Source of the DNA: Streptomyces sp. WMMB303 | GTDB lineage: Bacteria; Actinomycetota; Actinomycetes; Streptomycetales; Streptomycetaceae | Assembly (NCBI RefSeq): GCF_029351045.1 | Contig: NZ_JARKIN010000001.1 | Span: forward strand, 6,045,001-6,109,000 | DNA length: 64,000 nt | Direction: 5' to 3' | Shown: positions 32,427 through 39,862 of the stretch, piece by piece | How the letters are laid out: every line of letters begins with the position of its first letter | How positions within the stretch are numbered: the first letter of the stretch is position 1 | Notes under the pieces: generated by a model | What the model saw: only the letters and a program-made list of their open reading frames with translations | What the model was told of the DNA's origin: nothing | Databases searched by the model: none | Position numbers and translations under genes: made by a program

Positions 32427-33971
32427 TCAGCGCACCTTCTTGCCCGGCACCGTGCAGCCCTTGCCGCCCGCCGCCAGCGTCGCGCAGGCCCGCGCCTCGT
32501 CCTGCGTGCCGACGGAGACCATCCTGGTGTAGGCGTCGTTCGTGTCCGTCACCTCGTCGCTCTCCGACTGGCCGCCCGGGCCGCTGATCCGCAGCGCGTC
32601 CCCGGACTTCGCGCTGGTGATCCGGGCCCAGGACGCCTTGCACACCGTGCTGTGCCGGACCTCGACGAAGCTGCGGCCGACCCAGGCCGAGCTGCTGGTC
32701 GCGGCGTGCTCGCCGCCGCAGCCCATCGCCTCCGGATCCTTGCCGGAGCAGTCCTCTCCCGAGCACTTCACCCCGGCGGGAAGCTGGGGCGCACTCCGGC
32801 TTGGGGTGGGCTTCGGGGGTGCGGCCTCCTCCTTGCCGTCTTCGCCGGGGTCGAAGAAGAGCACGGCGCCCGCGGCGACGACGAGGACGGCCACCAGGGA
32901 TGCGAGCAGCACGGTGATCCTGCGCCGTCCGCCCGACGGTTTCGCGGCGCGCTCGCCCGGCGCAGCGTGGTCGTCCCCGGCTCCCCGTGCGGCGGCCGGT
33001 GCGCCTCCGCCCGCGGCGGACGGCACTCCGGTGCCGCCCGGCGCGCCACCGGTGGCCTGGCCGCCGCCCGGGCCGCCACCGACCGGGCCGGCGGGCCGCC
33101 CGCCGGTCGCGGGTGCGGGGGTGCCCCAGTCGGTCGCGTCGGACCTGTGGCGCCGCTCCCGCGCACGCGCCTTCTCCGCGCTCGTCTTGTCCACGCTCGT
33201 CTTGTCCGCGCTCGTCTTGTCCGCGGCCGCGTTGTCCTGGCTCGCGCTGTCCGGGGCCGGCTGGTCCGCGGCCCTCCGGTCGGTGCCCGCCTTCTCGCCC
33301 GCCGCACGGATGGCGTCCATGCGCAGGACCGCCGTCTCCACGTCCTGGCCGCCGGGAGCGTCCCCGGTACCGTCCCGGCCCGGCGCCGCGCCCTGGTCCG
33401 GTGTGCCTCGCTGCGGGGGCACGCCGCGGTCGGGCCCGGCGCCCTGGTGCTGCGGGGCGGACCGGTGCGGAGGGGCGGACCGGTGCTGCGGAGTCGCCTG
33501 GTGCGGCACCGCGGGGGTACCGCCGTCCGCTGCGGGCTCCTCCCGGGCGGGAATGCCGTCCTCGGGCGCGGCACCCTGCTCCGGGCCCCTGCCCTTGCGC
33601 CGCTTGCGCCCCTTCCCGCGCGCCTGCTCCGGTGCCTCGTCCAGCGCGGCCCGCGCCTGAGCGATCTGAATGGCCTCCAGCGTGGTGTCGCGGCGCATCT
33701 CGCTCCGGCTCCACGCGCGTTCGGCGAGCTCCCACATGGTGCCGAGGTGCCGCACATCCGTCCCGGTCACCTCCGCGAGGGCCTGCGTGGCGCCACGGGG
33801 CGGCAGCAGCCGGCCGTTCAGATAGCGCTCCCACGACGACTTGCTGTACCCGGTCCGGTCGGCGACGGTCGCGACACTCAACCCGCTGCGGTCGACGAGC
33901 CGCCGCAACTGGCTCGCGAACTCACGGATCTGCGGATCCAGATCCTCCGGTAGCGACCTCCAACGAGGCAT
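32427..33971 (-). CDS. Membrane-anchored XRE regulator with extracytoplasmic DUF2690-type domain
   Basis: A 514-residue one-chain signalling protein. The N-terminal XRE domain is at residues 15-75 (FASQLRRLVDRSGLSVATVADRTGYSKSSWERYLNGR). A long disordered middle (130-345) is rich in Ala/Pro/Gln/Lys and holds DKTSA-type repeats. One membrane helix is near residues 350-372 (VLLASLVAVLVVAAGAVLFF). The C-terminal domain carries four spaced Cys residues (CSGEDCSG, MGCGGE and VCKASW), as in DUF2690. The topology suggests that an external signal controls DNA binding. Start ATG 33971 has GGGGGAGG upstream. Neighbours mdh, folD and DUF3017 give no clear target. Confidence 0.82.
   Translation of the reverse strand: MPRWRSLPEDLDPQIREFASQLRRLVDRSGLSVATVADRTGYSKSSWERYLNGRLLPPRGATQALAEVTGTDVRHLGTMWELAERAWSRSEMRRDTTLEAIQIAQARAALDEAPEQARGKGRKRRKGRGPEQGAAPEDGIPAREEPAADGGTPAVPHQATPQHRSAPPHRSAPQHQGAGPDRGVPPQRGTPDQGAAPGRDGTGDAPGGQDVETAVLRMDAIRAAGEKAGTDRRAADQPAPDSASQDNAAADKTSADKTSVDKTSAEKARARERRHRSDATDWGTPAPATGGRPAGPVGGGPGGGQATGGAPGGTGVPSAAGGGAPAAARGAGDDHAAPGERAAKPSGGRRRITVLLASLVAVLVVAAGAVLFFDPGEDGKEEAAPPKPTPSRSAPQLPAGVKCSGEDCSGKDPEAMGCGGEHAATSSSAWVGRSFVEVRHSTVCKASWARITSAKSGDALRISGPGGQSESDEVTDTNDAYTRMVSVGTQDEARACATLAAGGKGCTVPGKKVR
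33181..33225. repeat. 15-bp in-frame tandem repeat, three copies
   Basis: The unit CTCGTCTTGTCCGCG occurs at 33196 and 33211, with a one-base variant at 33181. On the minus strand it encodes the DKTSA/DKTSV pentapeptides of the XRE/DUF2690 protein linker. Confidence 0.85.
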
Positions 33972-34256
33972 GGCCTCCCCCTTGTCCGCGAGTGCGCTCT
34001 CAGCATTCCTTCCCCCGTGTCGCGCCACGGCCCCAGGTGCTCGTTCGCGCAAACGCCCCCTAGTCTGCCAGCCGTTCCGGACCCCAACGGTCCACGCACG
34101 GCCCCCGGGTGGGCCGTGCCGTCCGACGGCACGTGCGGGAGCGGGCTCCCGGCACCGTACGGACTGCCTCGGAAGCCACCTGCGTCGGGCCGGCAGACCG
34201 GCGGACCGGGGACGACGACGTGACGGTCCGCCCCACGAGGTGCGGGCGGGCCCGCG

Positions 34257-34287
34257 CGTGGGGGCGCGGCGGCGCCGCGCCCCCACG
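34257..34287 (-). terminator. Terminator after the folD/DUF3017 operon
   Basis: A perfect 15-bp stem (34257-34271 with 34273-34287) lies 10 bases beyond the DUF3017 stop on the minus strand. The rest of the 325-base gap up to 33971 shows only a weak 8-bp hairpin at 34116-34132 and no gene. Confidence 0.8.
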
Positions 34288-34296
34288 GAGCGCCCG

Positions 34297-34908
34297 TCAG
34301 CGCACGGTGAAGTGCACGATGGTGTCCAGGAACGGCAGCGAGAGCCACGGGCGCGGCTGGGCCATCAGGGCCAGCAGCACGATGGCGAGGCCCAGCACGC
34401 CGTAGGTGATCATGTCGGTGAAGCGCGAGCGCACCGCCAGCATGCCGACCGAGGGCTTGCCCCAGCGCAGCAGCGCCCCGGCGACCAGCGACAGGCCGAT
34501 GACGAGCGTGCCCGCGCGGAACTCCGCGATCGTCACCAGCAGTCCGGCCAGCACCCCGAGGCACACGGCCAGCAGCGGCCACTGCCGATACGGCGCCGGG
34601 CGGTGCCCTCCTATGGCGCGCCCTCCGCCCTCGGGACGCGCGGTGTCCCGGGTCAGCACCGGGAAGCGCCGCGACGCCTTCTTCGGTGGAGCCGCCTCCT
34701 GCCCCGCCATCGCGGAGTCTCCCTTCCGTCCGCCGTTCCCGGCGCCGTTCCGGTCGTCGTTCTCCTCGTCGTGCCCGCCACTGCCCGTGCCACCGGTCCG
34801 GCCGCCGCTCGCGTCCTCTTCAGCACCGGTCCGGCCGCCGGCCCCCTCGGCGTCGACGCCGGTCAAGCCCTGGTCGCGGTCGGCCGGGCGGCGGTCGCCC
34901 TCTTCCAT
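34297..34908 (-). CDS. DUF3017 membrane protein
   Basis: A 203-residue protein with a highly charged, Gly/Asp/Glu-rich N-terminal half (to about residue 90) and three C-terminal hydrophobic helices (LLAVCLGVLAGLLVTIAEF, LVIGLSLVAGALL and MITYGVLGLAIVLLALMA). This matches the DUF3017 family, often found directly downstream of folD in actinobacteria; the function is unknown. ATG 34908 (used here, GGGGAG upstream) leaves 23 bases after folD. ATG 34710 also has GGGAG and would give a 137-residue protein with only the conserved half. Confidence 0.8.
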   Translation of the reverse strand: MEEGDRRPADRDQGLTGVDAEGAGGRTGAEEDASGGRTGGTGSGGHDEENDDRNGAGNGGRKGDSAMAGQEAAPPKKASRRFPVLTRDTARPEGGGRAIGGHRPAPYRQWPLLAVCLGVLAGLLVTIAEFRAGTLVIGLSLVAGALLRWGKPSVGMLAVRSRFTDMITYGVLGLAIVLLALMAQPRPWLSLPFLDTIVHFTVR

Positions 34909-34931
34909 GACGGCGTTCTCCCCGAGCGCGC

Positions 34932-35786
34932 TCAGCCGGCCGCCGCCTCGGCCGCCTCCACCACGTTCACCAGCAGTTGCGCCCGGGTCATCGGGCCGAC
35001 GCCGCCCGGATTGGGCGAGATCCAGCCGGCGACCTCGGCCACCCCCGGGTGCACGTCGCCCGCGATCTTGCCGTTCTCGTCCCGGCTGACCCCCACGTCC
35101 AGTACGGCGGCGCCCGGCCGGATGTCCTCCGGCTTGATCAGGTGCGGTACTCCGGCCGCCGCGACGACGATGTCCGCCTGGCGCAGCAGCTCCGGCAGAT
35201 CGCGGGTCCCGGTGTGGCACTGCGTCACCGTGGAGTTCTCGCTCCGCCGGGTCAGCAGCAGCGGCAGCGGGCGGCCCGCGGTCACCCCGCGTCCGACCAC
35301 CACCACGTGGGCGCCGTTCAGCTCGACGCCGTAGCGGCGCAGCAGCACCACCATGCCCTGCGGGGTGCAGGGCAGCGGCGCGGGCTTGTTGAGCACCAGG
35401 CGGCCCAGGTTGGTCGGGTGCAGGCCGTCGGCGTCCTTGGCCGGATCCATCAGCTCCAGCACCCGGTTGACGTCGATGCCCTTGGGCAGCGGGAGCTGGA
35501 CGATGTAGCCGGTGCAGGTCGGGTCCTCGTTCAACTCGCGGACGACCGCCTCGATCTCCTCCTGGGTCGCCGTCGCGGGCAGCTGCCGCTGGATGGAGTT
35601 GATGCCGATCTGCCGGCTGTCGCGGTGCTTGCCCGCGACGTACTTCTGGGAACCGACGTCCTCACCGACGAGCAGCGTGCCCAGGCCGGGCGTGACGCCC
35701 TTCGCCTTGAGCGCCTCGACGCGGGTGGTCAGGTCGGACTTGATCGCGGCGGCGGTGGCCTTGCCATCGAGAATCTGGGCGGTCAT
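34932..35786 (-). CDS. folD: Bifunctional methylenetetrahydrofolate dehydrogenase/cyclohydrolase
   Basis: Interconverts 5,10-methylene-, 5,10-methenyl- and 10-formyltetrahydrofolate, supplying formyl groups for purine synthesis. The protein has 284 residues. Active-site run SQKYVAGKHRDS near residue 50 contains the conserved Tyr and Lys; YIVQLPLPKGID near residue 95 and the Rossmann motif VVVGRGVTAGRPL near residue 160 follow. The last 30 residues include NPGGVGPMTRAQLL, the FolD signature. The start ATG 35786 has an alternative ATG at 35795. It is placed sensibly near purN and purH, which use the product. Confidence 0.95.
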   Translation of the reverse strand: MTAQILDGKATAAAIKSDLTTRVEALKAKGVTPGLGTLLVGEDVGSQKYVAGKHRDSRQIGINSIQRQLPATATQEEIEAVVRELNEDPTCTGYIVQLPLPKGIDVNRVLELMDPAKDADGLHPTNLGRLVLNKPAPLPCTPQGMVVLLRRYGVELNGAHVVVVGRGVTAGRPLPLLLTRRSENSTVTQCHTGTRDLPELLRQADIVVAAAGVPHLIKPEDIRPGAAVLDVGVSRDENGKIAGDVHPGVAEVAGWISPNPGGVGPMTRAQLLVNVVEAAEAAAG

Positions 35787-36004
35787 GCGCCCCATCCTCG
35801 CGGATCCGGGCCGCTGGTCTCCACTCAGGTACCGCCGATCCCGCCCTGTGGTGTCCGGCGGGGGCGCCGGACCGCGTGCGGAGCGCCGCGCGCGGAGCTC
35901 AGGGCCCGGAGGCCGGGTGCATACCGGGGCACGTGGGTCGGGCGCGCGGTGCCGCCGTGCGCTCCCCCGCCGCGCGCGGTGCGATCCCGTGTCACCCGCG
36001 CGGC

Positions 36005-36023
36005 GTCCCGTTGGCAACGGGAC
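36005..36023. promoter_or_regulatory. 19-bp perfect palindrome in the folD/FHA-like divergent region
   Basis: GTCCCGTTG (36005-36013) and CAACGGGAC (36015-36023) flank a single G. It lies between divergent genes, 69 bases before the -10 proposed for the plus-strand gene. It could be an operator. The remaining bases of this 318-base gap show no gene. Confidence 0.4.
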
Positions 36024-36067
36024 GGCAAAGGTCGGTTCATGTGCCTCTCTGCTCCCCCTACGCTCCG

Positions 36068-36097
36068 TTGCGAACGCGTACTGAGGGTCAGTAGCGT
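36068..36097 (+). promoter_or_regulatory. Putative promoter for the FHA-like gene
   Basis: TTGCGA (36068-36073), an 18-base spacer and TAGCGT (36092-36097) predict initiation at about 36104-36105, exactly at an in-frame GTG, so translation may be leaderless. Confidence 0.5.
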
Positions 36098-36104
36098 GCG
36101 GGAC

Positions 36105-37019
36105 GTGTTCAGCGTGATCATCGTCCCGGACGGGTGCCGGGGACTCGAGGCGCAGCACCGGCTGGAGCCGGGCCACACGCTGCGCTTCGGGCGTACGGCA
36201 CCCACCGGCAGCGGCCTGGCCCTCTCCCACCCCGCCGTCGCGTGCGCGGCCGGCGAGATCACCGCCACCGGCGCCTTCTGGATACTCACCAACTTCAGCA
36301 GCGATCAGACCTACCTCGTCGAGAACCCCGAGGGCGCGGGGGAGCACATCAGGGTCGCACCCGGCCGCGCGGACGCCCCGGTCCCCTTCGAGTTCGCCCG
36401 CGTTCGCCTGTGCGCGGGCGAATCGGGGGCCGGCTGCGGATTCGATGTGCTGGCGCCACGCCACGACTACCTGGCGTCCGCCGACTCCCTCGTCGGCGGC
36501 TCACGGTCCCGGGCGAAGCGCGCCGCCGCGCTCCTTCCCGAGAGGGCGCACGCGGGCGGGACGCAGGGGGAGGGGAACCGGCGCGAGGACGGGACCGGAC
36601 TCCCGGCCGAGGGCGTCACCGGAGGCGCGGCCGAGGACCGGACGCAGGGCTGGAGCTTCGACCCCTTCCCGCGGCCCTACCCGTTGGACCACACCTGCCA
36701 CTACTTCCTCGTCCTGGCGGCGCTGTGCGAGGCGAGCCTGCGCGGGGACGCCGCTGCCCCGGTGCCGGACGTCGTGGAACTGACGGAGCGGCTGCGCCCG
36801 GTGTGGCCGGACGTCTCCCCCGCGGCCGTCGCCTGGAACATCGACTACCTGCGGCTGAAGCTGCGACTGCGCGCACCGGACGGCGCGGAGAGCGTCCGCG
36901 GGGCGCTGGTGCGGTTCGCGCTCCGGTTCGACCTCGTACAGGAAGCGCATCTGGCGGTGCTGGACAACGGGTTGGCCCACGCGGGTGCGGGCTGGGAGAG
37001 CAGCGCCGGGGCGTACTGA
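36105..37019 (+). CDS. FHA-like domain protein of unknown function
   Basis: A 304-residue soluble protein. Residues 1-110 resemble a forkhead-associated phosphothreonine-binding domain: LRFGR (beta strand plus the Gly-Arg pair), LSHPAVACAAGE for the Ser-x-x-His-like element, and a late TNFSSDQTYLVEN strand. A charged linker follows. A helical C-terminal domain (about 180-300) contains YPLDHTCHYFLVLAALCEASL and VAWNIDYLRLKLRLR. GTG 36105 (leaderless fit), GTG 36096 (with GAGGG upstream) and ATG 36039 are possible starts. FHA domains usually read Ser/Thr kinase signals; no kinase is nearby. The FHA call is moderate. Confidence 0.62.
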   Translation: MFSVIIVPDGCRGLEAQHRLEPGHTLRFGRTAPTGSGLALSHPAVACAAGEITATGAFWILTNFSSDQTYLVENPEGAGEHIRVAPGRADAPVPFEFARVRLCAGESGAGCGFDVLAPRHDYLASADSLVGGSRSRAKRAAALLPERAHAGGTQGEGNRREDGTGLPAEGVTGGAAEDRTQGWSFDPFPRPYPLDHTCHYFLVLAALCEASLRGDAAAPVPDVVELTERLRPVWPDVSPAAVAWNIDYLRLKLRLRAPDGAESVRGALVRFALRFDLVQEAHLAVLDNGLAHAGAGWESSAGAY

Positions 37020-37225
37020 GCGCTGCGACTTCGTCACAGCCGGAGAAGTCGGCTGGACAGTCGGACAGTCGGACCAGCAACATTGGTGCACGGCGTCGGG
37101 CAGTGCAGGGAGGGCCGACGGTGCGGCGCCGTACCGGGGGGCAGCGACATTGCTGAGGGCAGGCCGTGATTCTCCGGAATTACTCGGCCCCATCCGCTCC
37201 TCGACACCGTCGGAGGAACCAGCCC

Positions 37226-37903
37226 GTGAGCTACCCCCCGCCACCCGGCCAGCAGCCCAATCCCTATACGACGCCCCAGCAGGGCGGCCAGGGCGCTCCC
37301 TACGGATACCCGGGGCAGGGCGCCGGCCAGCCCGGCTATGGCCAGCCCGGGTACAGCCAGCCCGGCTACAGCCAGCCCGGCTACGGCTACCCCGGCGGGG
37401 TGCCGCCGTACCCGGGCGGGGGTCCCGGCGCGGGCATGCAGCCGACCGTCAGCATGCCCGGCCAGGTCGTCACGGCGCGTGTGCTGTTGTTCGTGGCGGG
37501 CTCGATGTGGGCGCTGCTGGCCGTGATCGTCTTCTTCCTCGGGCTGGTGGCCAACGACGCCGTCAACGACCTCCCCGGAGTGGACGCCGCAGGCGGTGCG
37601 GCGCTGGGCGTCGCGTTCATCGGGCTCCTGATCTTCGGCGGGCTCGCGGCGCTGCACATCGTGCCCGCCTCGATGTTCGGGAAGGGCCGGGTCGGGACCC
37701 GCGTCACCGCGATCATCGCCGCGTCGGTCAACGCCCTGCTGCCGCTGCTGGGTTGCTTCGGCGCGCTGGGCAGCGCCGTGGGTGGCGAGGACGCGGCGAG
37801 CATCTTCTTCTGGTACATCCTGTGGCTGGCCACCGCGGTCGTGACGCTGGTCTTCTGCTGCCTGGGCCCGGCGAGCCAGTGGTTCAACCGGCCGCAGTAC
37901 TGA
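37226..37903 (+). CDS. Gly/Pro/Tyr-rich membrane protein
   Basis: A 225-residue membrane protein. The first 85 residues are a Tyr/Pro/Gln/Gly-rich cytoplasmic tail with GQPGYGQPGYSQPGYSQPGY, encoded by an 18-bp repeat. Four hydrophobic helices follow (near 90-113, 128-150, 160-182 and 195-218). The pattern resembles the many small streptomycete membrane proteins with proline-rich tails and no known function. GTG 37226 has a strong GGAGG at good spacing. Its 3' end faces purH, but an insertion sequence now splits the terminator between them. Confidence 0.75.
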   Translation: MSYPPPPGQQPNPYTTPQQGGQGAPYGYPGQGAGQPGYGQPGYSQPGYSQPGYGYPGGVPPYPGGGPGAGMQPTVSMPGQVVTARVLLFVAGSMWALLAVIVFFLGLVANDAVNDLPGVDAAGGAALGVAFIGLLIFGGLAALHIVPASMFGKGRVGTRVTAIIAASVNALLPLLGCFGALGSAVGGEDAASIFFWYILWLATAVVTLVFCCLGPASQWFNRPQY

Positions 37904-37942
37904 GCCGACGACCGGAGGCCGCGGTCCGGCGGCGTCCGCAGG

Positions 37943-37996
37943 CGTGAAAGGGGGCGGGCCCCGCACCGCGGGATGCTGTTGGTAAATCCGGGGCCT
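37943..37996. repeat. Left copy of a 54-bp perfect inverted repeat flanking the IS
   Basis: These 54 bases are the exact reverse complement of 39746-39799. The inner 26 (37971-37996) are taken as the left end of the insertion sequence, and the outer 28 (37943-37970) as one arm of a terminator palindrome. The transposase stop codon begins inside the inner part. Confidence 0.92.
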
Positions 37997-39689
37997 ACGC
38001 CTTCTTCGCCCCGTCGATCGTCTGGTCGGCGGGGCGAAGTCGTGCGAAATGACTGGTGCGGGTGCGTGCTCGTGGGGTGCCGGTGAGGTGGGCGTCGACG
38101 CGGGCGAGGTTGATCGCGGCGCCGGTGAGCTGGTGCTGGAGGCTGGTCTTCGTCAGACCGCGGTAGCGGGATCTGCGCAGGCCGCAGCGCTGAACGCCCT
38201 GGGCGATGGTGCCCTCGACCCCCGCCCGGACCTTGTAGCGTTCCTTCCATTCGTCGCTCTTCTGCTCGGCTCTGGCCGTCTGAAGCGCGTGGTGTTCGTC
38301 GTGATGGCGTAGTCGCAGCTCACGGCTCTTGCCGGAGGGCGAGTTGATGCACTCCCGCCGCACCGGACAGGGACGGCAGTCAAGCACGGAGAACCGGACC
38401 CGCAGCACGGGCTGTCCTGTCTGGGAGAGCCGTTCGCTCCAGTTGATGCTGGTCTTGCCGCCGGGGCAGGTGGCCTGCTTGCTGCCCCAGTCGATGATGA
38501 AGGCGTCCTGGCCGAAGCCACTGTCCGTGCTGGACTGGGCGCTGTTATCGGCCTGGAGCGGCCCGTGCAGGGCGATGCCGTGCTCGTCCCGGGCGCTGAT
38601 CAGGGTGGCACCGGTGGGATAGCCGGCATCTACCCAGTGCTCGCCGGGCGTGCAGTCCCGTGCGGTGAGCTGGGTGTGGATCGTCTCGGCCATCGACCGG
38701 TCGGAGACGGTGGCCACCGTCGTGGCGACGTTCGTGATCAGGTTCGGGGTGTCCGGTTCGCAGGTCTCGGTGAGGTGGACCTTGTAGCCGTCCCACGCCG
38801 TATCGCGTTTGATGCTGGTGCGCGCGTCGGTGTCATAGGGGGTGACCGGGCGCAACGCGCCCGGCGGGCGGTCTTTTGGGTCCCGCCGCCTCACCTCACC
38901 TTCCACCTGGTGGAAGTGCTGGACCCACATCTGCCGCAGCGTCTCCACCTCGGCGAGGGCGCGGAGACCGTCGGGGGCGCCGGGCGCGAAGACGGCTGCC
39001 AGCAGGCGTGTTCCGTCCAGGCCGATCCGTAGCCCGACCTCGTCCCGCTTCGCCCGGCTGGTGGGGAACCGGCTGTCCTCGGCCCTCGTCGCGTAGTGCC
39101 TGAACCAGTCGGGCTCGGCGACACCGGCCAGCCAGTCCGGGGCCGTCTGCGCCAGCGCGTTCAGCGCCGACCGCAGCGTCTCCGCCACCATCTCCAGCCA
39201 GCACAGGTCACGCGCCGCCGACAACACGTGCGTGGAGTCCGTGCGGGCCCGGCCCGCCTTCTTGACCAGCCCCTTCTCGCGGGCTGCTGTCAGGATGCCG
39301 TCCAGCACCCGGCGTCCGCCGTCCGCCTGGGCGAGCCGGTCCCTGAACTCCGACAGAACCGAGAAGTTGAAGCCCGGATCATCCAGTTCCAGGCCGAGCG
39401 CGTACTTGACATCGATCCGCGCCCGCACCGCCTCCGCGGCCTGCCGGTCGGTCAGCCCCTCCACGAACTGCAACACTGACACCAGCGCCAGTCCGGCCGG
39501 TGACCAGGCATGACGCCCCCGGGCGGGGAAGAGATCCGCGAACTCCTCATCCGTGAACAACGGCCCCAGTCCGTCCCGCAGCCGGATCGCCAGGCTCCCC
39601 TTCGGAAACGCGGCCCGCGCCACCCGCACCGTCTCCGCCGGGATCTCCCCAGACCCCTTCGGCTGCATCGACATCCGCACCCACCCCAT
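37995..39689 (-). CDS. IS1182-family transposase
   Basis: A 564-residue DDE transposase that looks intact. The N-terminal DUF772-type region includes LFTDEEFADLFP and RHAWSPAGLALVSVLQFVEG. Catalytic acidic residues are candidates in RTDSTHVLSAARD, VDAGYPTGA and AGVEGTIAQG. A Cys-rich insertion (CPGGK, then DCRPCPVRRECINS) matches the zinc-like cluster of IS1182 proteins. The start is ATG 39689. An 18-bp hairpin ends 6 bases before it in the mRNA. The stop lies in the left inverted repeat. No frameshift or internal stop is visible, so the element may be active. Confidence 0.93.
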   Translation of the reverse strand: MGWVRMSMQPKGSGEIPAETVRVARAAFPKGSLAIRLRDGLGPLFTDEEFADLFPARGRHAWSPAGLALVSVLQFVEGLTDRQAAEAVRARIDVKYALGLELDDPGFNFSVLSEFRDRLAQADGGRRVLDGILTAAREKGLVKKAGRARTDSTHVLSAARDLCWLEMVAETLRSALNALAQTAPDWLAGVAEPDWFRHYATRAEDSRFPTSRAKRDEVGLRIGLDGTRLLAAVFAPGAPDGLRALAEVETLRQMWVQHFHQVEGEVRRRDPKDRPPGALRPVTPYDTDARTSIKRDTAWDGYKVHLTETCEPDTPNLITNVATTVATVSDRSMAETIHTQLTARDCTPGEHWVDAGYPTGATLISARDEHGIALHGPLQADNSAQSSTDSGFGQDAFIIDWGSKQATCPGGKTSINWSERLSQTGQPVLRVRFSVLDCRPCPVRRECINSPSGKSRELRLRHHDEHHALQTARAEQKSDEWKERYKVRAGVEGTIAQGVQRCGLRRSRYRGLTKTSLQHQLTGAAINLARVDAHLTGTPRARTRTSHFARLRPADQTIDGAKKA

Positions 39690-39695
39690 ACGACA

Positions 39696-39738
39696 ACGTC
39701 GGCCTTCAAGACCACAACCGGGTCTTGAAGGCCGACGT
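39696..39738 (-). promoter_or_regulatory. Hairpin in front of the transposase start
   Basis: An 18-bp perfect stem (39696-39713 with 39721-39738) with a 7-base loop lies between the right terminal repeat and the transposase ATG at 39689. In mRNA read in from outside it would fold just before the start and hide any ribosome-binding site, as known for other IS elements. Confidence 0.65.
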
Positions 39739-39745
39739 CACGTAC

Positions 39746-39799
39746 AGGCCCCGGATTTACCAACAGCATCCCGCGGTGCGGGGCCCGCCCCCTTTCACG
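39746..39799. repeat. Right copy of the 54-bp inverted repeat flanking the IS
   Basis: Exact reverse complement of 37943-37996. The inner 26 bases (39746-39771) are the IS right end; the outer 28 (39772-39799) are the opposite arm of the split terminator. Confidence 0.92.
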
Positions 39800-39862
39800 T
39801 GCCGAATCCTCGTGTCCCGGATCCTGGTGTGCCGGCCCGGACGCCGAGGTCCGGGGCGGCGC

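Larger units (their letters stand above)
37971..39771 (-). mobile_element. IS1182-family insertion sequence, complete
   Basis: A 1,801-base element bounded by 26-bp perfect terminal inverted repeats beginning GGATGCTG. It carries one intact transposase gene on the minus strand. CGCG on both sides (37967-37970 and 39772-39775) could be a 4-base target duplication. Removing the element and one CGCG restores a perfect 52-bp palindrome (37943-37970 joined to 39776-39799) between convergent genes, a typical bidirectional terminator. Boundary and duplication are inferred; the outer arms could alternatively belong to the element. Confidence 0.82.

Noticed and set aside
37943..37970. Whole 54-bp repeat as the terminal inverted repeat of the IS
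   Set aside because: Not fully excluded, but the outer 28 bases rejoin into a perfect palindrome between convergent stops, which a terminator explains better.
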